This document shows, in pieces, positions 25,290 to 39,800 of a DNA stretch of 64,000 nt (its first letter is position 1; every line of letters begins with the position of its first letter). Under the pieces are notes generated by a model. The model had not been told where the DNA came from. It saw only the letters and a program-made list of their open reading frames with translations, and did not search any database. Source of the stretch: Lobosporangium transversale (taxonomy: Eukaryota > Mortierellomycota > Mortierellomycetes > Mortierellales > Mortierellaceae); assembly GCF_002105155.1 (NCBI RefSeq), contig NW_019029020.1, positions 1 through 64,000 on the forward strand. Direction: 5' to 3'. The translations under genes and the position numbers were made by a program.

Positions 25290-26986
25290 GGTACGATTAA
25301 ATCCGTGCTCCAATGTCCTGCTGTTGAGAGATGGGTATATGTATTATGGTAGGGGTAAAAGCAAGAGGAGCTGCACGAAAGATGGGAGAAGGCAAAGGAG
25401 AAGAGAGTGGAGAAGACAAAGGAGAAGAGAGTGGAGAAGAAGTAATAAAAATATTCTCCCAGTGATATGGCGACGAAAGTTTGACTGTCCGATCTTTGGT
25501 TTTATACATTCATCGTCGTACGCACTGAATGACACGGGGCGCACTTAGTAGATCAGAAGAGGCGCTAGTTTGGGAAGCACAAGCTTAATCATCTCGATCA
25601 TGTATATGGCTATAGAAGGCCCAACGGCGATTTCATTCGAAATCATAAAAAAAACCCCCAAAGTCAAAGAAGACAGATTACTGTAAATTTTTATTATGAG
25701 CATGATGTGATGAATATGAGTCTAATTTTCCATATCAATCCTATATGATTGTGGGTAAAAAAGAGAGCATGCTTTTGCAGCGGGCTGGTGGATGAAGTCC
25801 GATTGGGGGAAATGGCGCCTGTAAGAATATCGCCATTTCATATGACACATTCCACACAGCCATCGGAGACTCTCTCTTCTCTCTGATAGTCATAGCATGT
25901 ACATGTAGTTGCTCTTACTCCATGTTAGATTCAGGATTCAAAGATACGGAGAAGGCCAGCCCTGTGTCCAGATGTGTTTCTCTTGTTTCGCCTACTCTTA
26001 TATCTTCTATTTTGGTTCCTGATGCCTTGTGGTATTCGGTGCCCTGAAAAAAAAAGAGACCACAGTTCTTGATAAAAGAAAACTGACTGGCAATGTCCCA
26101 ATCACCTAATCAGTTCTCATCAATTCTTAATATTTAAGGAATAGTCCTTTTTAGTCAATAATCCATACATTATTTATTGAGAGTCAAACGATACGGGCGA
26201 TACAACTCTCAAAGAGCTTCAGGTTAGGGAGTAAACAAAAGAAGGTTGACAGCCAAGGTTTCACCAACTGTTAAGTATTACAGGTAATGTTTTTGATCCC
26301 CTGCTCCTTGGTAGTGAAAACCCCTATTCCCCGCTTATTATAAAATACAGAGAATTAGCCTCTGTAAAAGACCTCTTTCATTGGTCCATTAGAGGAATGC
26401 TTTCAGAGCTGTTGTATTCATTTGTTAGGGTCAGATCTGTGAAGTATTCCTTTTTGAGAAGTGTTTGTTAGAGCTTGTCTATTGGTCAACGAAAATGCCA
26501 TTCTCTCAAGCAGACAGATTTAAGTAGTCTCGATAGGCATCAAAATATGATTAACAGTTACTATCATCTCATACCACGACATCTGCTCGTCCTGGGAATT
26601 GATGTGGCTCTGCACGCGTCCAGACCCGCTTGATATGCTTTGTAACTTTACAACGGTCATTAGCCAATCACTTTTCTTAATGCGATCTTGGGAAAACGCT
26701 CACTGCGCAGTTAAGTCCAGTCATATGCAGATGCCAATGTATATGTAGTGTTGCTTGGATTCATTGACACCAGTACCACCACTTAGCACCACCGACTCAA
26801 AGTTCGGTGCTGCTGTTCTCAGTTATATAGAAGCACCATCAGATTTTACAATGTCAATGCAGATGTGTTTATGAATGAAAGAAGTAATAAAAGTAAGAGG
26901 TTCAAAGACTAATACAATTAAACAATTAAAAAAGGAGCCAACTATAGACTAGCTGATGAGTAAAACTACACTTGTTGCTTTGGTCT

Positions 26987-27016
<30 letters not shown>
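25290..27016. other. Intergenic region
   Basis: This 1.7-kb region lies between the transporter start and the end of the KRE33 gene. It contains a purine-rich minisatellite at about 25385-25441 (two copies of a ~25-base AAAGGAGAAGAGAGTGGAGA unit) and a poly(T) run at 26990-27018. I see no protein-coding exon or tRNA. Confidence 0.5.
25385..25441. repeat. Purine-rich minisatellite
   Basis: Two near-perfect copies of a ~25-base unit (AAAGGAGAAGAGAGTGGAGA plus AGAC-type joint) followed by a partial one, just upstream of the second transporter, where it may form part of its leader. Confidence 0.8.
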
Positions 27017-27023
<7 letters not shown>

Positions 27024-30000
27024 TTGCGCTTCTTGGCAGATTTCCCACCATCACGTCTTGATGCCTTACCACGAACAAATTCTTTGGCCTCCTTATCCAT
27101 TACGTCCTTAGCCGTTCCACCCATCACCAAGTTTCTCTTCTTGGTCGACTCAGGATTCTTGACTGATACTACAGTGGATTTACCCTTTTTATCAATCTGT
27201 GCCTCCGCTGCTGACCAGTCCATGGAGCTGTCATTAGCAATTGCATATATCTTCTCCACATCGCCTAGCGCTGCTTTCTGGAGCTCACGCAAACGTTCGC
27301 GCCCTTCCTTACCGAGCTCATCATCTAGATCCTCCGTATTAGGATCCCACTCTTCTTCCCTAGTCACATCTCGCTTTTTACTGTTGACATCCTTGATCTT
27401 CAACTGCGCTGAAGCATTAGCGCGTGAATTGTTAATCTCTGTAGTGTACGCAAGTGTTTTCTGCTCTTTGAACAGATCAGAGAATTTGCGGATCATCTTA
27501 ATAAAGAAGGCGAGTAACTGTGATACTGAAAGTCCAATTTCCTTCTGTTAAATTTGAAGTAAATCAGGTCAAGAAAAATATAAACAGTTTAGAAACAACT
27601 AGTCAATCATGTTACTTCACTTGCCAGCCGAATGCAGTCAAAATAATAGTAATAAAAATAAATAAATAAAAGAAGGCATTACCTCAAAATCATCAACGGT
27701 CTTGCGTTGCAAGCCCAGAGCTAACAAGAGCGCAGCCTGAATGTTAGTGAGCTTGAACCCAGCATTCTGAACACGGCCGTCGAACCAGATACTAGCAATC
27801 TGAGGCAATAAGTCCAAGATAACATGGTAATCCAGCAGCTGGTTTGCATAACTTTCTAGGCGCTTCAAGTCATACGCCGAGAACAACAGATCAACCAATT
27901 CTCTGGTAACTTGACCATCACGTAAACTCTTGATCAATCTATCTGTTGTGTCCTTGTTATTGTCTTTCTCCTCGTCCACCTGCTCATCTTGCTGTTCGTT
28001 TTGTGCCTTAGCGGCGCGGGCAGACTCCAGAATCGAGAGTGCCAATGTGGCAGGGAAAGAGCGGAATTGGAATGAAAGTAAGCTTTGGAAACGGTGATGG
28101 AAATCCTTGGCAAATAAGGAAAGCCACATGGGATCACATTGTGTTTGTGTCTGAGAGCTCTCAAGTGTACGAAGCATCACACAAGTATGCTCTCCTGTCA
28201 ACTCGTTAGGTGTTTGACGAAGATAGACAGGGACATACCCTGCTTTCGACCAAAATCTAGGGTTTAAATCCATATGAGTTATTCATGATCTTTTAGTTTC
28301 CTCTACCTCAAAAAAAAAAAAAAAAAAAAAAAAGTAGACACAGATATAAGGTATCAACAAATCACTTACTTGTGAAGAGGAGCGGTCAAGCCATAAGAGA
28401 CACCAAGCCAGTGGAGTTTCTCTGCCCTTTTTTCACTCAATTTAAGAAGGAGGGGAGGCATCTTCTTGGGATCTCGAATCTTAATATCATCTGTCATCAA
28501 AGTGACTCCCTCAAGTTCACTGTCGTCGACATGGTTCATTCTATACTCTGGCTTTTCTTCGTCATCCTCAGAAAGCATTGAGAATTGTCCTTCGTAGAAC
28601 TGAGAAAGTAGCTCAAGCGCTCTAGATCCATACCCCATCTTAACATAATCAGGGTGGGTTGCAATGCGAACGACACGGGCCCCAGAAAGAGAAGCAAAGT
28701 CATCATCCTGGAATTGTTGTGAAATTAACCAAGGGATCAAATCGCCTGCCGCACGAACACCTCGACTCAAGCTGTTGAGTACAGTCTGCTTGGAAATCTC
28801 TCCTTCCAAACAGACCTGAAGTACACACAGAGGATCGGGCAATGAGCGATCGCCTTCCTTGACAGGCGGTAAAAGCACAAAAAGATGATGTGAAGGTGCG
28901 TCGCTGAGCAGCTGTAAGTCGTTTGGGGTATTCTTGTAGTGACTAGCGACGTAGAGGGCCATCATACGCTGCAAAAATGTCTCCGAAACAGGATGATAGG
29001 AGAACAAGGTGTCGCGATTAACGTAGAATAGCTGACATTCCTCTTTGGCGGGACAACCTGAGATATTCTTTTGCACAATGGTAGCGTCCAAGCAAAGAAG
29101 CTTATTAAGCCATTTCTCCGTTGGATCTTCTGGTGCATAACGAATAGGCTCTTTCAACTCGATCTCTCTTAACGTCCTTGCACCCGTAGCAGATCCTGTT
29201 GCCTTGCTCTTAGCCAACTCGGAAGCATTCAGTTCTTTACCAACAAATCCGCGTGATTGCTCACGAAGCTGCTGGATCAGCTTTAATGACAGAGACCGTC
29301 CAGTGCCCTCATAGCCGTTGATGGTAGAGGCCATAAAGACTAGGTAGGGTCCTAAAAGCGCCTTGACCAAAGGCAGTGGGATAGCGGCAGCTTCATCAAT
29401 AACAACCAACTCAGCTTGTCCCAAAGTATGCGCATCCTGTGGTTGAATGTACTGAATAGTCTGACGATGATCACGCTTGAAGACATTGACGCGGACGATG
29501 GCATTGTTGAACTCTGGGTTAGTGGACTGGATGATATCATAGTCCATATGCTCCTCATACCCAAGTGCATCGAATCCTTTGAAAACAAACTCGAACAGTG
29601 TCTTTAAATTTTCAGGGCTTGGCGAAGTGACAAAGATATTGGAGTATCCATAGGCAATAGCAGAGGCCATTGCAATTCCAAGAGCAGCCGATTTACCACG
29701 ACCGCGAGAAGCAGTTAGAGTAACAGTGGATCGGAGCGTTTTCTCTGCGATAGCTTCTATAAATTTCATTACAGCAATTGCCTGATCCTTTGTCTTTGCT
29801 GTGCCGACAAGTGCGCCCATGGGTTGCTGGTCCTGAACGCTCTCTTTGATCTTGATCAAATCTTTCTGTTCATCTGTTAGAGCATCTTCGCCAGTTTTGA
29901 TTGGCAAAGGTTTGACATTCTTGCCCAGAGAGATAGGAAGTACATTGAGCTCATCGTCGACTACTAAGCACGAAGGGCATGTTCCAAGCGAGAGGATAAA

Positions 30001-30694
30001 GCGTTCATTGAAGCGTGCCACTACATCATGATGTGATTCTGTGCGATATCTTGAATGTACATCCTAATACGATTCCCAAGAAAACAAGTATATCGTTTTA
30101 ATGTCAATCGTCATTGCCATGCCGGATATTACAAAGGATCTTTATCCTCATTTGACCTGCTTCGGTAGTATTAGCTGTAGAGACAGAGTATTCACTTACC
30201 ATGGTCATGGTATAAAGCTGCTTCAATGATGACATGCTCTTCAACAGAAGCACAATGATTCCACCGCCTTCAACTGTCTCAATTGTTCTTGCCAACAAAT
30301 TGGGAGTTAATGCCTCGAAATCCTGTAAGACGCACATGCCGTAGGTGTTTCCGAGAATCTTTTGTGTTTCTTTGTAGTAGGTGTATCGAATGTTTGTCAC
30401 AGAGATAAAGAGCTCAAACGGATCCTCTTCATTGACTTCACGGATACCCCGCTTAACATCGCGCTTAATCTTAGCCTCTCGTTTCTTGCGGTGGGAGCTG
30501 AAGCCCAGGTCCTTCTTATAGCACCACAGAACAGAAGGTCTAGCTGTGACCTGTGCCTGTGACAACAGCCAATGAAGGTTCACAACCTGGTCCTTGCCCT
30601 TGTCGCCGATAATAACAAAGAAGGAGCGGTGCTTAGACTGCACCCCGTTCTTGATGAGCGTATGAATGCGTGAGTCAATAACCTTCTTCACCAT
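27017..30694 (-). CDS. KRE33: RNA cytidine acetyltransferase (Kre33/NAT10)
   Basis: Four exons, complement of 30200..30694, 28370..30063, 27683..28256 and 27017..27544, encode 1,096 residues, close to yeast Kre33 (1,056) and human NAT10 (1,025). The enzyme makes N4-acetylcytidine in 18S rRNA and some tRNAs and is needed for small-subunit assembly in the nucleolus. Conserved blocks are ARPSVLWCYKKDLGFSSHRK, ILGNTYGMCVLQDFEALTPN, the helicase-type Walker A SRGRGKSAALG (Lys289), VVIDEAAAIPLPLVK, and the acetyl-CoA-binding region around MGYGSRALELL (642-650). The segment FWSKAGYVPVYLRQTPNELT follows, and the C-terminus is Lys-rich, ending KSAKKRKI, a likely nucleolar signal. Start at 30694 (MVKKVIDSRI) matches the family start; an ATG nine bases upstream is possible. 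A poly(A) tract lies in the leader. Confidence 0.97.
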
Positions 30695-30866
30695 GGTTGT
30701 CAAGAATGAGGGTTATGGAAATGAGGTGGGCCAAGGGTTTGTACAAGCAAAAAAAAAAAAAAAAAAAAAAAAAATCAAAACAAGCAAAATATAAGGTGGC
30801 TTTATTTAGCAGTCCTACGATACAGCGGCGCAGCACAAAAAGCCTCGTTTTATTACAATCTATCTT

Positions 30867-33800
30867 CTATTTGGCTCCGCTGGTCGATTTATTTGATTTA
30901 AGCACCTGCTTCCCAAAGCCCCATTGCTGACTACCTCTCTTCCTCTGCGCATCAGATAGAATATTGGGCATTGTATTGCTGCTACCCCATCCATGCTGTT
31001 GCAGAGACTGTCCAGTTGAAACTCTTGCTGATTTACTACCTGTATCCGTACCATCATCCGTTGGTTCCACGGCCTGAGAAGAATGACGCTTCCGGGAAGT
31101 ATCTCCATGTGCCTCCTCATCCATTGAGGTGGCGCTTTGTTGTTGTTTCTGCTCATTAGCCGTTGACACGGATGTCCGTCGATTTACGAGCACACTGCTA
31201 CTTGGACCACTTGCACTACCGTCTTCAATCTCTTTTTGGATTTGCTCCACACAAATGGAACTTCTGTGCCTAAGCGCTTGAGAAAATTCAAACTTCTTGT
31301 ATCTAGAGTTATAAAAAGTCATTGGGTTGGGTGGATTTGTCACTGAGGCAGCACGAGCATGATTGGAGGAGAATAGTTGACTGAGTCGATGGTTTGATGA
31401 TGTCGAGGGTTGGTTCGAGTGAGTAGCGGCTTGAGCAGCAGCACTCTCAACAATGTTAGTGACAATATCAGAGGGGAAACCACCTCCGAAGACGGAAAGC
31501 CTTGGGTTCGAAGCAGATGTCGGAGATGCAGCATAAAATATACTGGCAGGACGAGCCTCCTTCCCAGGGCCTTTGACAATCCATTGGAACTGCTCCAATG
31601 CTGCCTGCGACAAATGAAGTCTCTTGTAAAGGAGCTCTCCCAGCTTAAAGAAAAAGAAAAAAAAAAAATCAGCAGATGTAATGATAATGTATAAGTACTG
31701 TTTGTTAATAAAATGAGAAGTATACCTCGTAGTGACAGTGAGGGACAACCCACATTTCGCTCTCGATTGCCGACTCGAGCAACAAGCAATCTGTTAACGC
31801 CGTGTATGCAAATGTCGCATCATCAGGGAGCAATTGGCGATGTACGACAGCACTCAACAGAAGGTAGATCGCTTGTGTATCAGCATCGGCTGTATGCTGC
31901 GCAGACTGCGGGAAAAAAGGAGTTGATAGTTAGCAGGCTGAGCTTGAAGACTATTCAGCTTGCAACGCATTAGAGTATACTCACCTTCCAAATTGTCTCC
32001 AGAAGCGTGCGATATTTTCGCAGCAGGACAGGCTTCATGTATGCAAGGTCCCTACGGAGATATAGGATCACTAGAGGTAGGAAGGGCGAAATGCGTCCAC
32101 GCTGTAGACTTTTCTGGCATTGGTTCCAGGCAAACTTATTGAATCTATTGAGCTATAAAAGCGTGTTAAAAAAAGTTTTAGTTCATGAATCTGAATTTCT
32201 CGTTATGGTAGTGGCCATTGTTATCATTTGTGTAAGCCTATATGCGCATTACCTTGCCAGCTTGAGTGGGTACTGGTGAAGACAGGAGATGGGAAGAGGC
32301 CGTCGAATGAGTCGATCCTGCCTTTGAATGTTCCAAAATAGTATTTCCACTGAGGCCAGCGTCAGCATCAGCACCAATGCTTCCACTTCTAGATCTTATA
32401 CTTGCTATTGGTGTACTATTTTCAGCTCCTTCAGGTTGTCTTGATGAAAGCTGGTCGGCTCCAGACATGACGATCAGCACTTCTTGAGCTGCCATCAGTA
32501 AGTCGAAATCTGGCCCAGGCCTCGAGAGATGAAGGGGCATAGTTGACCCAGACACTGTGCTATCGAAGAACAATCCAGAAGAGGAAGACATCATAGTGCT
32601 ACTGCTTCCCCCATCCCCATTACCAGCACTCATACTATTTTTGTCGCTAGAGCTGATGTGATGACCAAACCCATCACGACCATATCCAAAGTACCCATCC
32701 TGGCCTTGTCGAATAATTGTTTTACTGGCAATTAAGCACAGTCCGCAGAATGGCGCCAGCTCAAAGTCATCCTCTTCTTCGTCTTCTTCAGGCGTAAATC
32801 CTCTTCCAGGTCCGGGTCCAGCGGCATGGCCGAGACCGAAATTAATAACCCCAGACGAAGTGTCAGTCCTGGTCGCTTGGCTCATGCCCTGGCTTCTTCC
32901 CTTCGTTCTACGCCCTAGTCCCCCACCTGCTGTATTTTCTGTGCTACCATCGCTGATGGTTGCAATGAATCGTCTCCAAAGGATCTCGAAAATATCGGCT
33001 GCTTTGCCAAACTCTTGATTAACGAAGAACGTCAGTCCTAACTCAAACCGATAATTGATCGATGGGATGCCTGCAGCTTCACAGGTTTGGATACCACGAG
33101 TGATATGGTTCAATGCGGCAGGGATAATGTTGCCTGTCTTGCGGGCATGGTGGCAGGCCATCAAAAGGTAGCTTGAACCGTTACTATGCCAATACAGAGA
33201 GTTTAGAAAAGATTATATTAGATTTTGCTTAAAAAATAAAAATAAAAAAGGAGTGGTGGAGGTGACATACGGGCAAGTCTTAAGGGATTCTTCTACAATC
33301 TCTCCTGCTCTTCCAAGCGAGATACATGGGTCATTCATTCCTCTGGGTAAGAACAAGTAGTTGATCAACAAGAACAATGCTGCGAAGGGTGCTCGGCCGT
33401 TTTTGTTAGATGAGACGAGTTCCAAGTTCTTGATTGCTTGCTCATGGTTTGCTTGCAAGCCAATCGTCCTCAATGCCGGTAATAGAGATTTGGGAACGAT
33501 AGATACAATAAAATAGAATAACCCAATGCCATAATGCATGTAATCTTCAACATCTTCAAGCACTTTGACAGCGGTCTTAATCTCTTCTACGGCTTTAGTC
33601 TGATCCCGAAGGAGACTAGCCAAACCTTTGGCTGTAGAAGGGCTTGAAGCCAAAAATCTAGAACCTGGTAGACGCTCTCCGTCATGAAGCAGATCAAAAC
33701 TACTGTTATCCACGGGAGGGGATGACGACAGTGACGCCGCGGACTGGTTCCAGCTACTTCTTTTCCCGAATAATGACCAACGCGAGCCGCCATCCGATGT

Positions 33801-36800
33801 ATGTGATGTCGACAGCGGTGCGCTTTTCTTGCTGCTTGGAGACGCTGTGAGGCCTTGGGTCTTGGTAGCAGTGGGGATTGGGATAGGCATAGTCTGAGTT
33901 TTTGATAAGCGAGTTGGACGGGATGCCTTGGTTATCGGCAGATCAATCTCATCATTGTTACCCACATCCTCTTCACCAGTCATCATCTTTTGTGTTTTGT
34001 GCTCCTGCTCTATCTTTGCCTGAACAAGGGTTGAGAGCTTTTGCCACTTCTCTTTAGCCATCTCCATCTCTTGTTTGATTCGTAAATAGCCCTTCCAGGC
34101 GCGCCTAAGCTGCAGTCCTCCCTTGATATCCGAGAATGTACCCTTTGTATCGGAGGCTGAGGTCAGCTGGAGAACTCCACGATATAATAACGTGTCGTAG
34201 AATGTCATCTCACAGTCCCATTTGTAGTTTTGCCGAAGCGAGTTGTCATTAGCTGTAGCCAGCGTAGCATCAGTACTGCAGACAGATTTGTAGGCCATAA
34301 AGCTCGCATCCTGTAGAAGACATAGACAATGCATCATTAGAAATAAGGAAGATACAATTCATATTGCGTCGTATACAATAAGCTAATGATAAAAACCATG
34401 TGGACTTACAAATTCCTGCCGTCTATCCAATACACGAGATGCAACCTTCTCGGAAAGCTGAAGTGCATCCATGAGCTCTGAATCGGCTTCAGAGAGCTGG
34501 CCGCTGATCAACTGCCGGACAATATGAACCTATCGATTATTGTCAAAATAAAGACAATAAGTGTAAATATTAAAGTCAACAGTAAAGAAAAGCGCGTTTC
34601 TTTTATCTCGTACAAAATTACCTCCGCTGCTGCAAGGCTCCATCTTGGATATGCGCCTTCATACTCTTTGAATATGTTCAATGCTGTACCAAATTCATTA
34701 TTCCAGCATGCCATAATTCCTTCCTGTAAAAGCAAAGGATGCAGATGATGGCGACTCGATGGAGGAATATCTTGTTTTCGTTTGCTTTTCTTAGATGTAG
34801 CGGCCATCCCTATTCTTTGTCCAGGGCTACTGCTTGCAGTTGAGACGGCAATTGTATCCTTCACCTTCATGCGGGGATCTGGTGATGGTAACTTTTCGGC
34901 AGCATCCCTAGTGGTACTTGCGGTAGTTGCAGTGTTGATGCTGATAGCGCTAGTCGAGAAGACTGATTCCGTGATAAGTGATCGCACTCGAAAGGTGGCT
35001 TTGGCTGCATCTTCTTTGCCTACGAGAATTTCCTGGGCTTCAGTCGTGATTGGATTGCTTGTTTGGCTCCTGTCCTGTAGCATGATATTTTCTGCATTTC
35101 GAGCTGAAGTTGACAAAATAACAAGATCAAGGTGACTATCAACGCTGTCCTTGCGAGTAATGTTGCTATCGACACCATTTTTTGCATGTACTCGATTCCG
35201 CTGGCTCGATAGTGCGGAGGCTGTTCGTGTTTGTGAGGATGATGGGCCTATTTTTAGTCCTCTAGTTGCCAAAAGGCGTACTGGAGGTGGACTCAGTGGT
35301 GGCTTTGGGAAGTTAAGTGTTGGTGGAGGTTGCGGCTGCGGCTGCTGCTGGAGCTGCTGCTGGTGCTCAAGCAGCGTACGAGGTGGAGACATTAGGAGCG
35401 AGCCAGATATTGGAAGCGTTGTTGTTGAGGGAAGAGTGGCTATTCGACCCGACATCGAGGGCGAGGGTAGTTTACATAATTCTTTCTCTTCTGTCTCTGG
35501 TCGTGGCGGCTGCTGTTCCTCTGGATGAGTATGCTGGACTTGCTCCTGCTTTACCTCATTTTTTTGCATCTCAATGGTCACTCGCTGGCTCTCCCTCTCC
35601 TGTACTCGCTGTTGCTCCCGTAACTCATCATCCTCTCTTTCCATCTGTTGGATCCGCAGTTGTCTCTTTTTCAGCTGTTGCGCCATTTCTGAAAGCAGCT
35701 GTCCTTGTTGTTCTCGTACCTTCATTTGCGACTTAGTGGTATCATAATATGTCTCGAGCGACATCTCTTGCAATGGTGACATTACAGGCATGCCCCCTTG
35801 GAGTTGTAATTCTTGATATGATACTTCGGTGTTGGCAGAGTCAGAAGGGAACGCGGCGTGCCTTGCTGCCGCTGAGGCTCGCAGGTCGTGTTCATCCACA
35901 TCCATGTTTGATCGTTCCATCATAATGACGGTGTCAATAGCGTTAGTTGAGGCAGAGATGATACGACGTGAGTATTCACCCATATCTTCTGCCTGATATT
36001 CTGGAAGGTTCGAAGCGCTGTCATATAAATGCATATGGATATCAGATTTGCCTTCTGTAAAAACATCTCGTGCCTCTTGTGCTCGCTGAAGATGTCTCGC
36101 TTGCATTTCTACACTGGGCTCTTGTATAAACGCATGTGCTCCTGAGGTTAATGGCCGACTTGAAAACTGATGACTGTATGCATTCTCTGGAAGCGGCTGG
36201 GTACTTCTCAGCCACGGCTGCTGCTGCTCTACTGCTGCTGCTGCCATCGTGCCAACTGCAGCCCCAGCTCCAATACCCAATGCCGTTGCGGGCATGACCA
36301 TCCCAGTAGCATGCCCTTCAAGTTCATGAATAGATGCAACGCTACGATGGTCATATATGGATGCCACAGAGTAGACATCGTCATCATATATAGAAGCAAC
36401 AGAGTATCTCTGAGTCACCGGTGCCGCACTTCCGGATGGTCCTCTCATTCCCACCCCCTGTGGTGCTCCTGGAACAATGGTCTCATAGGTACCATACGCC
36501 GGTTGCGTTGTCGAAACCATGGGCCCAATTGGAGCGGCTGAGGCTACGATCTGTGGCTGAGATGCGATCATCTGGGGAGCTGGCTGAATGATAGGTTGTT
36601 GAGGCGGAGCCACCACTACTGGTCGTTGCTGGGTCATGGGTGGCAGCGGTAGCATACGTTGAGGAGGAGGAGCGATAATGGGCCGTGATGGCGGTGTATA
36701 GACCATGGGGAGTGGTGGCCGTTGGATTACCCGTGGCTGTGGCAGGATATGGGGCTGAGGTTGAAATATTCCTGACATTGGCTCGGGTGTCTGTACTATT

Positions 36801-39800
36801 GGGTATGCTGGAGGGATGACGACCTGCTCAGGCGTGGTTACCGCAATGGGCCTTGGCGGCTCCACAATGGCTGTGCGTTGTGGAGGAATATATACAGCAG
36901 GTCCAGGATTTGGTTCGATGGGTATATCATCCTGAAGGGATGGAGGGATGTCGTCTACGATCCCCCAGGTAATCACCCCTTCCGGTGGTCTCATGTCGTC
37001 TATTTCTATCCACTGCCCTGGGATTGTTGGGTGAGGTCTTCGTCTTGGTCCTGTAATGATGGTTGTGGCTGTATTCGAAGAAGAATCAAAAACGACTACA
37101 TCTCCGATGACATTGCTGTCGCTGACAGCTGGGCGTATGATCTCATTATTATCACCCTTTTCCACCATAATCTGTTTGGTCCGTTCGTGGATACGGTTTT
37201 CTTTGTCCTTATCACTCTGCTGCTCTTCTCCCATGACGGCATCGGACTCTTGGCGGCGCGAATTATCTGGATCGACCTCTGGCAGAAGGATATTTAGAGT
37301 ACTACCAATTCCCTCACTAGGTTCCTGCTCAGTCTGCTCAACCTGCTCAATCTTCTCAACTTCTTTACAATCAAGGCCTTCTTTATGATAACGGCTGTCT
37401 CTTTGCCCATGATCATGCTCATCTCCCCCCTTTTTCAACTCAGGCTCTAAATCCTCAATTTTGGTCTCAATTATACTGCTTGGTGTTTGCGGTAGTAATG
37501 GTAGTGGTGATAGTGTTGTCTCGATGCAATCTGGGATCACGATTCCATGAATTTCATTCACTGGTCCTTCAATCGGATACGTTATAAATTCAGGGTTGAT
37601 TCCATCTCCTGTCCGTTCCACAGCAACTGTGGAATTCTCTTTGATGTCCAGATTTATAATGTTTCCGCTATGAAATTCAGGACCAAGGATTGCCTCTAGC
37701 TCAGCAGCGGGACCTTCTTGAAATTGATGTTCTGAACAATTATCCTCTTCGCACATCACAGCAGTTATATCTTTATGCGAAGATAAGTGAAGCTTTAGAG
37801 TTGAGAGTACATGTGGGTGATGTTTTATATCCTCATGATCTTCTTCTATTCCTTCAAACGTATTGCTTGCCTTTGCTTCTACTAACATGAAATAAGAGCC
37901 AGACACATGGAGAAAAGGAAGGCATTTCATTTAGTCTTGAAGTTTTATTAAACATGGATAGATGTAAAGCGGCGTATTATTACATACCTGTAGCAGCGAC
38001 ATCAATCATAGTGTCTGGCGTCTGGGGCTCACATATCGCCTCCTGAGACTGTGCTTGTGGCTGAGAGCGGCTTGCCTTGAGGTCATTCTCCTCTAGGGCT
38101 ACTACTGCTACTGTTATATCTGTTCTATCCAGATCTATAGGGCTTATTTCTTGATCCTTCATGACCGTAGCAATAGCTGTTACTATCGTTCCTTGTTCAA
38201 CTGCAATGCGCACATTTTCACTGCTAGGCTGCTCTTCAATTTCTGCAGTTTCATCCAATGTCTTTCCTTCAATAATATTGACTTCAACTTTGATGGTATC
38301 ATCAAGTTCTAAATGCTTTCTTTGGTCCTCCTCCTCATCATCTTCCAGCATCGTTGATGCATCTGCTTTCCCTCCATCTGTTTGTCCACTTTGTTCGATT
38401 TCATCTTCATCTGAGTCTTCCACAAAGATGCCTGAGTAAATGATGTTATGTCCGCCAGTCCAAGTCCTACGTCCAGTTCCGTTCGGGCCCATGTTTGATC
38501 TCATTAACCGTTTCCGTGGTGTATAACCAATAGTAAGCCCTCCTGCAGCTGCTGTTGCAGAGCTTGATGCATTTGCGGCCGCTATCCGCATATCGTATGA
38601 CGACGCATATGAGCCGCCAATGCCGCTGCCACCACTTTGTCGTCCTTGGTATGCCCACGACAATGGCATTCGATGACGACTGAGGCTGCTTGAATCAACT
38701 GGCAGTGCTTGTGGAGAGGATAGTATGGATCGTGCAGGTATAACAGCTGAGGAAGCGGTAGGTGAAAATGCAAGTACTTGTTGCCTCCGAGCATCCTGAA
38801 ATGCTAAGAGTGTTGCCATATCCTGCTCTTCATCATTTTCTTCAGCCTCATCATTGCCATCATCGTCGTTGTATTGGCTCCTAACGATACTATATTCATC
38901 ACGAAGGCCGCTATATCCTCTGTTAGCCTCCTGGCTGGCCCTACGGCCACTACCACTAGCGCTATTCCTACTGCTATTGCTACTGCTACCATCAATACCA
39001 GTTGCACTTCCTAATCCTTGCCGCGAAGTCATACTCTTATTACGGTCAATATCGACTTTGATGAAAACATCCTGATCCTCATCTTCACCATCCTGTTCTT
39101 CGTCTAGTTCTTGGACGGCATCAAAAGGCGAATTGACCATCGTACCATATGATGTCCCTCGTCTCAACGACAGTCGTGAATGATGAGTACTAGTTGCAGA
39201 TGGGGGAAATGCATTAATGTGTCGTGACTCTCGACTGAAAGTGATGCTATCACTCAAGTGTGGATCATAGTATTCAAGAATTGCAGACATGGGTGTGTGT
39301 GCAGAATAAGAAATCCAATGCAGCTGCGTCAAGACAATGGAAAACGAATACTGAGCGATCAAAGTCATCGTCAGCGCAACTCTTTGTTGGATCAATCTAT
39401 TAATTTCAAACAGGATCAGCAGAGTGATCAACTACTTCCCCACCCAAGATACAGAGAATGACCGTATAAGTAAGTTGTTAATTAGCTTCCAAAGATAATG
39501 GTACTAAGCTTTTCCTTCTCTTCCGACAGTAACTGCGACCACATTGTGTATCACATACCACGCAGACAAAAATGACAGCTGTGTTGTAATTCCCGTCTCT
39601 ATATCGCACTGTGAACAACATCACTGAGATCCGCGCAATGGCCATGGCTGTCAATGACAACGATACCCAGTCCCATTCTAATATCCTGTCCTCTGGGTTC
39701 CATCCTAGTAGCAGCGTAAACATGATCAGCACAATTAGGTCTACCCAGCAAATCAGTTTAGATCGACGAGCTCTCTTCTGTTTTAACATGTAATCTTGTC

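Noticed and set aside
37883-37930. Separate start codon for an independent IML2 gene (MKCLPFLHV...)
   Set aside because: Only 50 bases separate it from the end of the preceding frame, and good splice signals join the two frames in phase, so this stretch is read as intron.
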